Source: Heterodera schachtii (taxonomy: Eukaryota > Nematoda > Chromadorea > Rhabditida > Heteroderidae). Taken from it: 64,000 nt of DNA. The position numbers and the translations under genes are program-made. The notes beneath the pieces are model-generated. The model did no database searches. It had not been told where the DNA came from and saw only the letters and a program-made list of their open reading frames with translations. This document shows positions 35,311 to 45,723 of this stretch, piece by piece (the first letter of the stretch is position 1; each line of letters opens with the position of its first letter). Where the stretch lies: positions 1,783,077 to 1,847,076 of the forward strand of contig SIJG01000014.1 of assembly GCA_023374025.1 (NCBI GenBank), given 5' to 3'.

Positions 35311-35485
35311 TATCTTCACTGTTTGGCTCCTCTGCCACGTCAACTGCTTGCCAAAGGAAGCGCCCCCAAAGGACTCGGCTTGTGATCAGTGCCATCGTCT
35401 CCTGCTTCCGCGGGTTCTTCCTCATCGCCGGGTCAGCATCTTTGAGGACGTCTCGCTGGTGTCCGCCGTTTAAAAGCACAATCAA
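35303..35485 (-). CDS. Coding-like fragment, unknown
   Basis: Open frame of 60 codons containing VLLNGGHQRDVLKDADPAMR and VLWGRFLWQAVDVAEEPNS. The composition is protein-like but there is no start context, partner exon or domain. It directly abuts the SINE copy 2 tail, so it may be a captured exon or part of the repeat. Confidence 0.25.
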   Translation of the reverse strand: MIVLLNGGHQRDVLKDADPAMRKNPRKQETMALITSRVLWGRFLWQAVDVAEEPNSEDII

Positions 35486-37091
35486 AAATAAAAAATCACT
35501 TGAAACACAAACACACGTGCATTTGATTTTTGTTAAGTTATTTTATTTGAAAAAATAAGCACTTTTTAATTGTTCAATAAACGGGAAAATGAGGGAAAAT
35601 TTATTGAAGAGAAAGTTAAAAATTTTTGGGGAAGTCTTACGGTAGGAATTATGGTACTGAATGGTATAAATTTTACGCAAAATAGGAAAATGGGGGAAAA
35701 CGAATTTTAACGACAAAATGTGAATAAATTAAATAATTAGGAAATTTGCCAAATTAATAAAATATAATGGGAAAATAACGGGACAGAGGGGTGAAAAATT
35801 AAAGGCAAATTGAAGGCAATTTATGGAAATTTTTTTTTAATTTTAAGGAAGAGAATTATGAAAAAATGATGGGGAAATTATTTGCAAAATTGGTAAACGA
35901 ACGGGGAAATAATGACAGGGCAAAATGGGACAAAATTAAAATGACAACTATTACAAATCATTAAAAATAATGCTAATAATGTGGAAAGCAAATGGGATTT
36001 AATTTGTAAGGGAAATGAAGTGTTCGCATCCACCCAGGAGCGCCATGACAATGCCCTACTTTGGGCTCTGTTGAGACTCGGGGACACCCAAAATGGGGCC
36101 CCTCGTCGCAGCCCCGGGCTGGCCAATTGGCCCAAAACACCAAGCCCCCAAATTCGCTGTTCGATTGCCTTCTTTATTTGCTGAGTTAAAATCCAAGCCA
36201 AACGAAACAAAGTTGAAGGAATAAGAATGAATGGAAGAACGGGCCAGGGAATTGAGGATGGCAAAAAGGGGAGGGGCAGCAGTTGGTCAATTGAGGGACA
36301 AAAAGTGATGGGAGGGGCTGACACAAAGAAAGGCGGAGGAACCCCCGGCCCAAGCCAAAGGGGTGCCAAGGTCAATGGCCACCTTTTCATCACAACCATA
36401 AACATTTTTGAAATCACCTTTTGCTTGGATAAGAATTTTAAATTTAGCCTATTAAAATTAATAAAATTTTTATTATATTTTATCTTTTTTTTAATTTCCG
36501 AAAATTTGTTGCCCCTCGGAATTCCGATTTCCGAAAATGTTTGGGGCTTCGAATGCCATCCCTACAATATACCACAGAAATGAGGATAATTAGTTTCATA
36601 TAAAAACCGCGTCAAGAAAAACACTATAAATGACAAAAATTGTATAGCATGATATAATTTCTAAATGGTGGGTAGAATTTCATGCCGAAGCTTTTTTTAC
36701 ATTAACTTAGAAACAAAAAATCAATGAATCAGTTTTATCGGGTCGCGACTCGAGAAAAGCTTCATGTTTTGGGATTGCGTCAAGAAATCATAATTAGCCC
36801 ATAAATGAATTAGCACCAAATCAATCAAATCAAATTGCTCAATATTTGAATTGAACATCAATTTCCATTTACATTAAGCGCTCAAAATTTTTTTGAAACG
36901 ACGTTTCTTTGCTTCAAAAATAAAAAGCTAACCGAGCATAATTTTTACATAAAAACTTAAACAAATTGTGAATTAATTTTTCATTTTATTTCCTTTCCTC
37001 TTTTTATTTGATTTCCATTTTCCCCATTTATTTTTTTCGTATTTATTTCCTTTTTTCACGTTCGCTTTCGTTAGTCTTTTCCCCTTTAAAA
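35486..37091. other. Long stretch without a supported gene
   Basis: Contains a 179-codon minus frame (35878-36417). It is Pro/Leu/Phe-rich, has no splice support and overlaps an equally open Gly-rich plus frame, so neither is called. The remainder is AT-rich. The final 60 bp before the next ATG are pyrimidine-rich, as expected upstream of a nematode gene. Confidence 0.4.
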
Positions 37092-37642
37092 ATGAATTTT
37101 TGCCTGTCTCTGTTTTTTATTAGTGCCATTTTTGGTGCGAATTTCGTTGATGAAGTAAATTTAAAACCCATTAAAAATGTAAACTTTGAACATGCCTTGG
37201 TAGGCTTTCGCCTGTGCCGCAGTGACAATTGGCAACGGATGCTGCGACACGGAATCAATGCCAATGCACGAATGGAACATCACTGTGTGCGCACTTCAAT
37301 GATATAAAATGAATTAAAATTCAATTTTGAACCCATTTCTCATTTCACAGGTGCCCCGGCCACCTCGTCCCAAAGTGCAACATTTTCGGCCACAATTGCG
37401 TGGCGTGCCGTTACGATTACTCGCCGCCCTCGTGCAATGTTAGCGTTGCCTGCAGCTGCTACTACTGTTGCTATCCACAGTACGCCTCTACTTGTCCGGA
37501 CGGGTGCAAAAATTGCGTTAAGGACGGGGAGGGCGGATGCCCGCAGAATTCGGCAGCCCATTTCACGCATATCAAGTACAAATTTAACAATGACAGTCGG
37601 GTAATAGGAAAAAAACATGAAAATGTATGGTACAAAGTGTGA
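37092..37642 (+). CDS. Secreted cysteine-rich protein, unknown family
   Basis: Exon 1 (37092-37154) encodes the signal peptide MNFCLSLFFISAIFGANFVD. Exon 2 (37204-37286) encodes AFACAAVTIGNGCCDTESMP to NITV. Exon 3 (from 37351) encodes CPGHLVPKCNIFGHNCVACR, then VACSCYYCCYPQ, TCPDGCKNC and GGCPQNSAAHF. About 18 cysteines in some 110 mature residues suggest a heavily disulfide-bonded extracellular protein. Phases: GAA|GTAAAT is phase 0; exon 2 to exon 3 uses a weak GTGCGC donor. Without further splicing the frame ends ENVWYKV at 37642, followed by AATAAA at 37,693. Alternatively, a splice after 37629 (TG|GTACAA) joins in phase to the EF-hand exons at 37758. No family recognised. Candidate effector or surface-coat protein. 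Confidence 0.6.
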
Positions 37643-37757
37643 TGAGTACGGTAGTATTTGAGCATTTTTTGGGAAAATGCCATTGGGCAATGTTAATAAA
37701 TATTATTATGAAAATTTTCTCTGTCTTATTAAGTGCTTTTATTAAGCATTAATAAAG

Positions 37758-38076
37758 CACTCAAATTTGTAGTGACAATTCTTCGCTTTCACACTTGGAA
37801 TCGGCTGCAAAAAAGCGAGGAGAATTCGGGAAGGTATTTCATTTTGAGTTTTAAATGGTATAAACTAATTATTTTTGTAATTAAACTAATACGCAGATTG
37901 ACGTGGACAAAAGCGGCGGAATTTCGTCAAAAGAGACCATTGCGCATTTGGTTAAGACAAAGAATGGCACTTCAGCTGACGATTTGGCCAAAAACATGGC
38001 CTGGTTTGCCGACATGGACAGCAATGGGAACAATCGAATTGAACCCGGGGAATTTGATCGGTCGTTGACGGAGTGA
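37758..38076 (+). CDS. EF-hand exons (possible C-terminus of the Cys-rich gene)
   Basis: Exon 37758-37833 encodes TQICSDNSSLSHLESAAKKR then GEFGK. A 63-bp intron leads to exon 37897-38076 with two calcium loops: DVDKSGGISSKE and DMDSNGNNRIEPGE, ending FDRSLTE and stop. Both 12-residue loops have Asp at 1, acidic or polar residues at 3 and 5, Gly at 6, Ile at 8 and Glu at 12, so both look able to bind calcium. No initiator ATG exon is visible immediately upstream. The first exon requires a 2-nt carry, which the preceding Cys-rich gene can supply. Either this is that gene's C-terminus or the start exon was missed. Confidence 0.6.
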
Positions 38077-38626
38077 AAAGTGACAAAGCGAATGAAAAGC
38101 GGACAAAGTGTATAAATCCAAATGAGGATTTTAATAAAGAGTGTTTATTAAAATCTAGAATTTTTTCGGTCGGCAAAATCGCATAGAAAAAATATTTAAC
38201 CAATCAATTGAGTCTGAATTAAATTATGACAGTAAAGAATTAAATATGAACTTGTTTTGTTTAAAGCAATTTTTAACCATTATTTTTTCTATTTAATTGG
38301 ATAATAATTACAGGATATTTTAAAAAATTATTGGAACTCATAAATGTAGAAAACACAAAATAAACGTCAAAGGAAAAGATTTATGGCAAAGGCAAAAATA
38401 TTCCAGAAATTCTTGGCAAAACGCCATTCTCGTGAAATGATGAATGAATCGGTGCATAATATGCACAAATTTACAATTTACAACAAGCATTGGCCTTTTT
38501 ATGCTTTTGTTACTAAATCTTTTCACTGTTTTTTCTCCCTTTTTCATTTTGAAATTGTAAAACATTTTTATTCATAAATTAAAAAAATTACAGTAACCCA
38601 CGCTTCGAAAGTGAACAGTAAAATTA

Positions 38627-38866
38627 ATGCCACAAATTTTTTCAACATTTATTGCTTTGTTCCTTCTCTTACGGCTTAATGGCATCTCCGGGGTCACTTT
38701 GTCCGCCGGCTCCCACTTGGACATGAGTGTAATTGTCACAGTGCAGAAAAACTATACGGGCGACAATTGTCAAGCAGCGATGGCACAATGGGACGCAGGC
38801 GAAGGAAAAGACGCCGAAAAAGGCACTAAAAATGAAAAACAAAATTCAATTTATGGCATTTTGTAA
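38627..38866 (+). CDS. Small secreted protein, 79 aa
   Basis: Open frame from ATG at 38627, with a clear signal peptide (MPQIFSTFIALFLLLRLNGI, cleavage near SG/V) and a mature part starting TLSAGSHLDMSVIVTVQKNY. One N-glycosylation-like NYT site, one cysteine and a Lys/Asp/Glu-rich tail ending NEKQNSIYGIL. A TTACAG acceptor lies 33 bp before the ATG, compatible with trans-splicing. It could instead be the first exon of the DEG/ENaC gene that follows, but I found no in-phase junction. No family recognised. Confidence 0.5.
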   Translation: MPQIFSTFIALFLLLRLNGISGVTLSAGSHLDMSVIVTVQKNYTGDNCQAAMAQWDAGEGKDAEKGTKNEKQNSIYGIL

Positions 38867-39111
38867 TTTACAATAAACGCCCCAATTGGTACGGTTGGTT
38901 CTCAGTTTTATTGTTAATAGGCTTTGACCAAAAATACAAATTTTTTTTCAAACGTTTTCTGCTAAAGAAGATTATTTGAAAAATTAAAAACAAAATTGTT
39001 TAATTGAAATTTATCAATTTCATAATATTTTTAAATTTAGACCCCATAAAAAGGAATTAAATTAAAAATTTAAAATATTTATTTTTCCTATTGTGTACAT
39101 AAATTGTGCAG

Positions 39112-41492
39112 AATGTCTGTGGCGAAAGTGTACTCAGCAGGTGCAGTACAAAGTCGATTTGGGCTACAGTAAGGTAAGTCAGTGCATACTGTATGTCCGA
39201 ATTTACTTTGTGTTACTGTAAAAATTGATTGAAATTTAATATTTTATTTTTTCTAAAATAAAAGGTCAGAATGAATGATCGGATGCCATTCCAATACCCA
39301 CGCGGGCTCAACAGAGAAATGTTTGTTCGGGAGAAGAACCGCCAGTCCAGGATGCTGGCGGAACGCGTCCGCCGTCTCAACAATGACGCATTTCAGCCAT
39401 ATTTGTAGGCGGAAATGTTTAAAATAAATAAAGAAAAAAGAAATTAAGGTATTATGAGTTCGAGAAATTAATTCGGCACTTTTACGATGGGCACAGCCGT
39501 ATTTTGGCATTGTTCAATCTTCAAATGTATTAATTTCAAATTGTAATTAAATTTTTAATTCGTTGAAACTCATTTTCCAAATTAGGGGGGCTCTCATAGA
39601 AGAGCAATTGTCGGTGAGCAATTATTTGCACAAAAACCAAACATCAGAAGAAGAATTGGAATGTTCAAAAACTGTTTTGATTATATTAAGATAAATTTAA
39701 TATTTAATTACCAGGTCCCAAGCATTTTAAAATTTAAAAATGATTTAATCGAATTGGTCAATCGGAATTGGCAATTTGATTGGGGAAGAGTAAGTGATTA
39801 TTGTGATTATCAACTCAATTTGAAACCCTTTCTAACCATTTTGTGTTCAGCACAATGAAGATGTGACTGACATCACCTTTTTTGAGGCGATCAAATACCG
39901 TATCCCTCCCTCGCCAATACCGGTGCTTTTGGCATTTGTTAAAAATGACCTATTGAGTTTTAATTAATATAATTTAAGATGATCGAAGCTTATCAGAAGG
40001 AGACGCCAAGCAAACGAAAACTTGTCGAGGTGAGAAATTATTCAAAGCTAACCAACTAGATTTATTATATCAAACAGCACACCAATCAGCTGTTCCGCTT
40101 GTTGCTCGAACTTTGGCGCGATTTGTCCCAAAATGTTGCGGCCCGTGAAAATGCGAAATGCCAAAAAGTGATTGCTGAAATTGAGCAGATCATCAAGGTG
40201 TTTGTTCCTTAATTTTTAATTTTTCTAATTAGTATTTCATTTGCATAATTATGATAAATGCACAGAAAGAACCGTTGGTGGCCCGGGTGGCTTACAACCC
40301 GGTACGGAGCATGCTTGTGCGCAACTTAGAAGTCATTCTTCAATCAAAGATCAGTTTTGCCCTTTTTACCAATGTCCATCTCATTTTATCTGTGATTGAT
40401 TCAAATGCGTTAGGTTTTCTCAGTTTCAAGAATTGATGGTGAATTTTAAATTGGGAAATCTGAAAAATGATTTAATTTGGGTAAATTTGGCAAAAAAAAA
40501 GAACTGAGAAAAAAAAATTAATTAAAAAAAAAACAAAAATAAAACAACAAAAAATGAGGTGCTCTATAGATAATAATTATTATTCAATCTCTTCTGATTT
40601 ATAAGCGGCACGAGGCCAAGGCGGCAAATATTTTGAGTAAGTGCCTGTTTTAATTTGGTTTCCGATGACAAATTTTCAATAATCGGAATTCGCTTCTCGA
40701 AAATGCAAATCCATTTTCAAGAAATAATATGGCCACTTTGCGCTTTCGCTTCCTTTCAATGACTGTAATTCGAATGGAGGAATCGCGCGAATATAACAAC
40801 TTCAATTTGCTTGGTAATGTTTTGCATGAACTCTGATAATGGCCTAATTGACTGTTTTATTTTGGCAAATTAAAAGTTTCTAATGATCGTTTTGGCATTG
40901 ATAATTTTTAATTAAAAACATTTTATTTGATAAATGAAGTTGGGTTATCTCATAATTACTGTGTCAAACTTAAATAAAGGCATCACAATTTTCTTGAGTT
41001 TGACAATTCCAATGAACAATCGAGCAAATGGAAAAATTGTTTTATTTTATTAAGCTCACGAAATTGGAAATCTTTATAAATTATTTTACGTATTTTATAA
41101 ACCAAAAATTGGGCTTTTGTCTGATTTTGGGCGTCCATGGCCATGCTTATTTTTTAGTTGATGTTTTTTCATTCAATAAGCATTAGCAATGGCATTGTTA
41201 ATGCATTCTTTTAATTGTCTTTTTTTAAGTTGATCTTGGCTCTACAATGGGCCTTTACTTTGGTCTGACACTTTTGACCGTTTTTGAGCTGATCATTTTC
41301 TTCCTGTTTCACAAAAAATCAACGGCCACCAGCAGTGGCAGTGGCAGTCAGCCTCGGCAAAATGCCAGAACAGTACCAGCTGTATACAGTATTCCTCGTC
41401 CAAAAACAGTAGCAAATGCACCATTATCAGTGGCCAAAGATCGTCGGCAGCCAATTATCATCAAAAGGGGAAAAACTGTGCGAAGTCATTAG
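39112..41492 (+). CDS. DEG/ENaC (degenerin) family cation channel, 5' incomplete
   Basis: Thirteen or so phase-consistent exons. Exon 39112-39173 has CLWRKCTQQVQYKVDLGYSK, the C-x-x-x-C-then-Y pattern of the DEG/ENaC extracellular domain. Further exons: 39265-39404, 39449-39526, 39586-39613, 39715-39789, 39851-39922, 39979-40029, 40078-40197, 40266-40353, 40606-40636, 40722-40813 (NNMATLRFRFLSMTVIRMEE) and 41230-41492. The last exon opens VDLGSTMGLYFGLTLLTVFE, the pre-TM2 and selectivity region. It aligns to the family's D-x-G-G-x-x-G-L-x-x-G signature and is followed by a short basic cytoplasmic tail. The family forms trimeric sodium channels with mechanosensory, acid- or peptide-gated roles. 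TM1 and the N-terminal exons are not found. The stretch between the Cys motif and TM2 is far longer (about 240 residues) than usual. Confidence 0.75.
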
Positions 41493-42245
41493 TTGCGGAT
41501 TTTCGTATTCCAATTCATGTATTGTTACTATGATTTTGCAAATTATTTTGGCCTAATTATTGTAATTTTGATAAATTGGTTAAAATCAACTGCAAAAGTC
41601 AACATTCATAGTATAAATGTAATTTAATTTTTTCTTTATTTGCGATGAATTTTAAACACAAAACAAAAACGAAAAAAAAACAAAAATATGTATAATAAAC
41701 CTTCTACACCTTAAAATAAAAAATGATTGAAAATTATATCACAATTACAAAAAAAAAAAAAAAACAATTAAGAAAATTTCGCAGTTTCGAGAGGCATCAT
41801 TAAGCAATTGGGTAATATTTACAAGGTTAACACGGAATTATCGTCGAGAGCATTGTAAGCATGTAGAAGGAGCAGTTATTTTAGCTTTACCATGCTTAAA
41901 TGGGCACTCACAGAAAAACGACTCCCACTCAAAAATTAAAACCGCATTAAAACGACCCCATTCAAACTGACTTAAAAATGCAAAAAAATGACAGAAATAA
42001 TTTACTTACTTTTATTTTATTCTTTGAAAATATTTAAATTTAAATTATTATTCTAAATTATTTCGCGTAAAAATGTTTTCGTTTTTGCTGTTTGCCACCG
42101 GAAAGCGACATTTTCAATCAATTAAAATCAATATTATGTGAAAATGTAATGTGTAAATTATGACGCAATACATTTTAAAATTTACGATAAATTCCAATAA
42201 TAAAAATAATTACATTTTGTGTAATTTTTTAGTTTAAGCCTTAAA
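41493..42245. other. AT-rich intergenic stretch
   Basis: AATAAA-type signals near 41,693 and an A-rich run at 41,750-41,765 are consistent with the 3' end of the channel gene. Nothing else supported before the next signal-peptide exon. Confidence 0.5.
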
Positions 42246-44470
42246 ATGCTTTCTTTAATTCAATTTGGTGTTTTTCTCTTTTTGATGATTGGAATCTTTG
42301 AAGCGAAATGCGACCCGATAAGAACATTCAGATCAGCCTATTACAACCCGGGCATTTATCACTTAGCGCAGGTTGCAACTCATAAACTAAGTGATCAGCA
42401 GCTAATTAACTAATTAGCACTTGATTCAAATTGGTTTTTTTACCAATTTGTCCTCCTAATCACCATAAATTTCCCTCTTTTCCGGTGATTCCGGCCGGAC
42501 GATACAAAGTGATCATTTGGGACAGAATGAACGACCAATGCGATGGCCAACACATTTTCCACTTTCGTTCAATTGAGCCGAGAGAGAGAAGATACTTTTT
42601 TTGGAATTCGTTTCTGCAATTGAACAAAAGAGAGCGCAAAAAATGCTTTTTCTATTTTTACGAAGCGCAAACGGACGAAGAAGGGCGATTTTTGATGAGG
42701 AAAAATTCAAAAATACAAGCGACAAATGCCGAAGATATCTTATACCAATTATATCTAATTCCCTTCAAAGAAAATTGGGTAAAATTTTTAAATTGGCATT
42801 TTTGGTCCGCTTCTAAAAATGGCTTCTCTAAACATTCTCAGCCTTTGTCCCCGGCCGACATTTTGGGCCGAAGACTAAGCCAATTCAAATATACCAAATA
42901 ATATTCAATTTTCTATCCCATAAGCCATTTCTTGTCCAGATGCCAATCGCTTATGGCCCCGGTGAGTTTTTTGCTGCGCAAAAAGTTTACTTACGTGGAA
43001 TTTCGGAACCCACTGACTCTCTGTGCCATTTTTCTGCTGAAAATCTGTGTTTGCTCAAATATTTGGAGGATGGAGATGCGCTGACAGCGAAAGTGCACAA
43101 TGTGATGAGCGAATGGCTTACAAATGAATTTCATCAGAAATTAACGGAAAAGGCAAAAAAATTCCCGTTAATTCAGACAAACTTTTGAATTTTTAAGGAA
43201 GATTTCTTTCTTGTGACTTATTTTCGTCATTTAATTGGAGAAGCGAAATCGAATGAAAATGCTGGTAGCAAAATGCCTAAAGAAAGTGCCGCTCACCTCG
43301 GCATTTTTTGGGAATATTTGAGAAATTCCCAAAAAAACGATCAGTTATGGAAAAGGATGAGGTTGGCAGATGGCCAAATGATGCATCTGATCGATCAATT
43401 ATGCCAAATTGAATATTCTTATTTATTTAATCATGATCCATTTTTGATCAATGTGTGTGTTTGGGTAATTTGCCAAATTTTCATTCTTATGTTTTTTTTG
43501 TGACAGAATTTAACCGAAAGTGCCGATGATAATTTGTGTTCCTCGTGGCAAAATGAGCACATTTTGGCCAAGAAATTCGCCGACATTCCATCAGTGCTGA
43601 GTGCATTTAACCATTGGATTTATTTTATGGCACCGATTGATTCGCAACTGCAACTGATTGTCCGTTCTTGGGTTGAACAGTTCGTCCTAAGGACTGCGCA
43701 CAATGATAATAGCCGTTGCTGGTGGGATTGGCCCGAATTTGACTTGGCCCTTTTCCAAGAAATCGGTTTTGTGCTAATTAGCCTAGCAATGGGACAGTCA
43801 TAGTAATTATGCATATTTAGGCCTATTTTTTGCAAATGCCAGAAATGCATTTTCACTCACAAGCGAAAAGTTTGCCCGAATTGACGGGATTAAGCAACTG
43901 TTGGACTCCGTTTGCGACAACATCAAAAACGCCTGGGGCCCCTGCCCACAACACTCCGCCACCTTTCCCATTATCCAACAGTGGAATACGGCCGTTTGCG
44001 TAAATGGAAAATTGCGGGTGAAATTGAATAATTAATTTAATCATTTAAATTAAATTAAACATTAATTTGTGTTGCTCTCTCACAGTATAAGGCTGGGGCG
44101 TGGCGTCGCGGGTGCTGTGAAATTGCGTCGCCCTCCTCACGAAAACGCAGCCATCAGCAGACGCAATTAGACAACATTAACAATAGTAATGAGAATGAAA
44201 AGGACGGCAAAAAATGCATTATTTGTTTGGAGGGAGAAGTAATTTATTTTAAATAATTTACGCGAATTTTGCAATAAATTATTTAAAATGTAAATTGTCT
44301 CAAAATAATAAAATATTTCGTTTAATTAGCGCCAATTCGCCTTCGACCCCTGCGGCCATTTGTGTTGTTGCGAAGAATGCGCAGATAAAATTGAGAAAAA
44401 TGAACCTGAGCCAAACTGTCCAATTTGTCGTGAGATAATTGATAAGAAAATACGCATTTTCCATCCTTAA
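42246..44470 (+). CDS. RING-finger protein with N-terminal signal peptide
   Basis: Eight exons with consistent phase: 42246-42390, 42510-42778, 42940-43152, 43198-43464, 43507-43765, 43821-44017, 44086-44238, 44330-44470. The first begins MLSLIQFGVFLFLMIGIFEA, a strong signal peptide, with KCDP following. The middle is a long domain I do not recognise (FRHLIGEAKSNENAGSKMPK; FNHWIYFMAPIDSQLQLIVR; WWDWPEFDLALFQEIG). The C-terminus is a C3HC4-type RING: CIICLEGE, DPCGHLCCCEECADKI, CPICREIIDKK, ending IRIFHP. The intron at 43153-43197 is GC-AG. Exon 1 to 2 is the weakest junction. RING domains usually give E3 ubiquitin ligase activity in the cytosol, so coupling to a signal peptide is odd for the worm itself. 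It would fit a secreted effector acting inside host cells, or a lumen-facing membrane E3. Confidence 0.65.
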
Positions 44471-45120
44471 TGAAAAATCAAAAATGACCAAAGGTTGATA
44501 TAAGGAACATCTTTGTTTTCATATATACAGATAATTATTATTTATTGCTTTCGAATATAAATAATAAAAAAGGAGTGATGCTTTGTTTAGTCTTAATTCG
44601 TGTCCAAAAATTTTTTATTGTTTAAAAGATTTTTATATTCGTGTCCCCAAAAATGCAGAATATTTTAATGACATTTTAAAACCAAAATAAGCTCCAAAAC
44701 TGAAAAGTAACCATTGTGGTAAAAAGTCAATTTTTGTTGCTTCAAAGTTAATTTTAAAAAATACTTAGAAGCGAAAACTCTTACCGAGACCCTCGAGCCT
44801 TTAAATTTTAAATAATTTGAATTTTTGCTCTTTGGCCTCCGTCTTCTCTTAGTTTCTTTTTGTCCGTTTTCCTCTTGTTCAATCGTTTATTTCCTCAATG
44901 ATTCCCCTCTCTCTTTCTCTCTCTCTTTTGTCTGTCCCTCAATTTTCGGCACTTTTCTTCATTAAATTTTATTTTTCGTCGGCTTTTGCCCCTTTCATTG
45001 CTTCTCCAATAAATTGCATTTACTCTTTTCCCTTTTATTCAATGCTCAAATTTGAAATCCCCCAAAAAAATTCACTGAAACATTCAAATTGTTCTTGTCT
45101 TTCGTCGTCTCATTAGCACT
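44471..45120. other. Intergenic stretch with CT-rich tract
   Basis: AT-rich, then a pyrimidine tract (CTCTCTCTTTCTCTCTCTCTTTT, about 44,909-44,931) before the next gene. No supported coding region. Confidence 0.5.
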
Positions 45121-45328
45121 ATGAAAATGCTTCCCCATTTTGTTGTTTTTACATTTTTATTTTCACTTTTTAATTACTGTATCTTACCATTGCAAACGGC
45201 GGAAAATAAAAAGTGAGTTTCAAGCAAAGTTTGTCTGTTACTTGTCATTTGTTAGATTGTTTTTTCAAATAAAAAGGGACAAATTTTCGACTGGGAAAGA
45301 CAAGCGAACTCATCGCGATGATATCTAA
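45121..45328 (+). CDS. Secreted mini-peptide precursor, 47 aa
   Basis: Two exons, 45121-45212 and 45277-45328, joined by a 64-bp intron with a strong AA|GTGAGT donor. The prepeptide MKMLPHFVVFTFLFSLFNYC ILPLQTAENK is a classic signal peptide. The remaining mature part is about 20 residues, very basic and polar: KKDKFSTGKDKRTHRDDI. The size and layout resemble peptide-hormone or peptide-effector precursors, but it does not match the CLE or CEP consensus that I know. Could be a genuine small peptide gene, or a first pair of exons of something longer. No domain recognised. Confidence 0.5.
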
Positions 45329-45723
45329 TAATTTTGTATAGAAATTAAATAGTTGAATATCTTAAAAATTATCAATGAAATCATTTAATAAACTAAAATA
45401 AATTTTATTTGATTTATTAATCACTTTGGATCTTAACGAATATTGTTAAGCATAAGGCGCCATTCCGATGCAATCGGATTGAAGCTGATGATGCTAACAG
45501 TGCCATTCTCCGCACTGCCAGAAAAGTCTTATAAATTGCCGCTTGGTCAGATAAGAAAACGACAACAGCAGAAAAAAGGCAGACAAAAGGGGAGGTGAAG
45601 CGGGGGAAAAGCTGAAGAAAAGCGATAAAATGGACAAATTACATTTACTGCCCAAGACAAATCATTTCCAAATTCGCCAATATTAGCATCTTCCCTTTGC
45701 CGAATTTATTTTCCGATCAACAG

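Noticed and set aside
35878..36417. 179-codon minus-strand frame
   Set aside because: Biased Pro/Leu/Phe composition, overlapping an open Gly-rich plus frame; looks like composition rather than coding.
36553..36558. ATGCCA as a dorsal-gland promoter (DOG) box upstream of the Cys-rich secreted gene
   Set aside because: A single copy about 540 bp upstream is expected by chance, and I saw none near the SPRY or RING genes.
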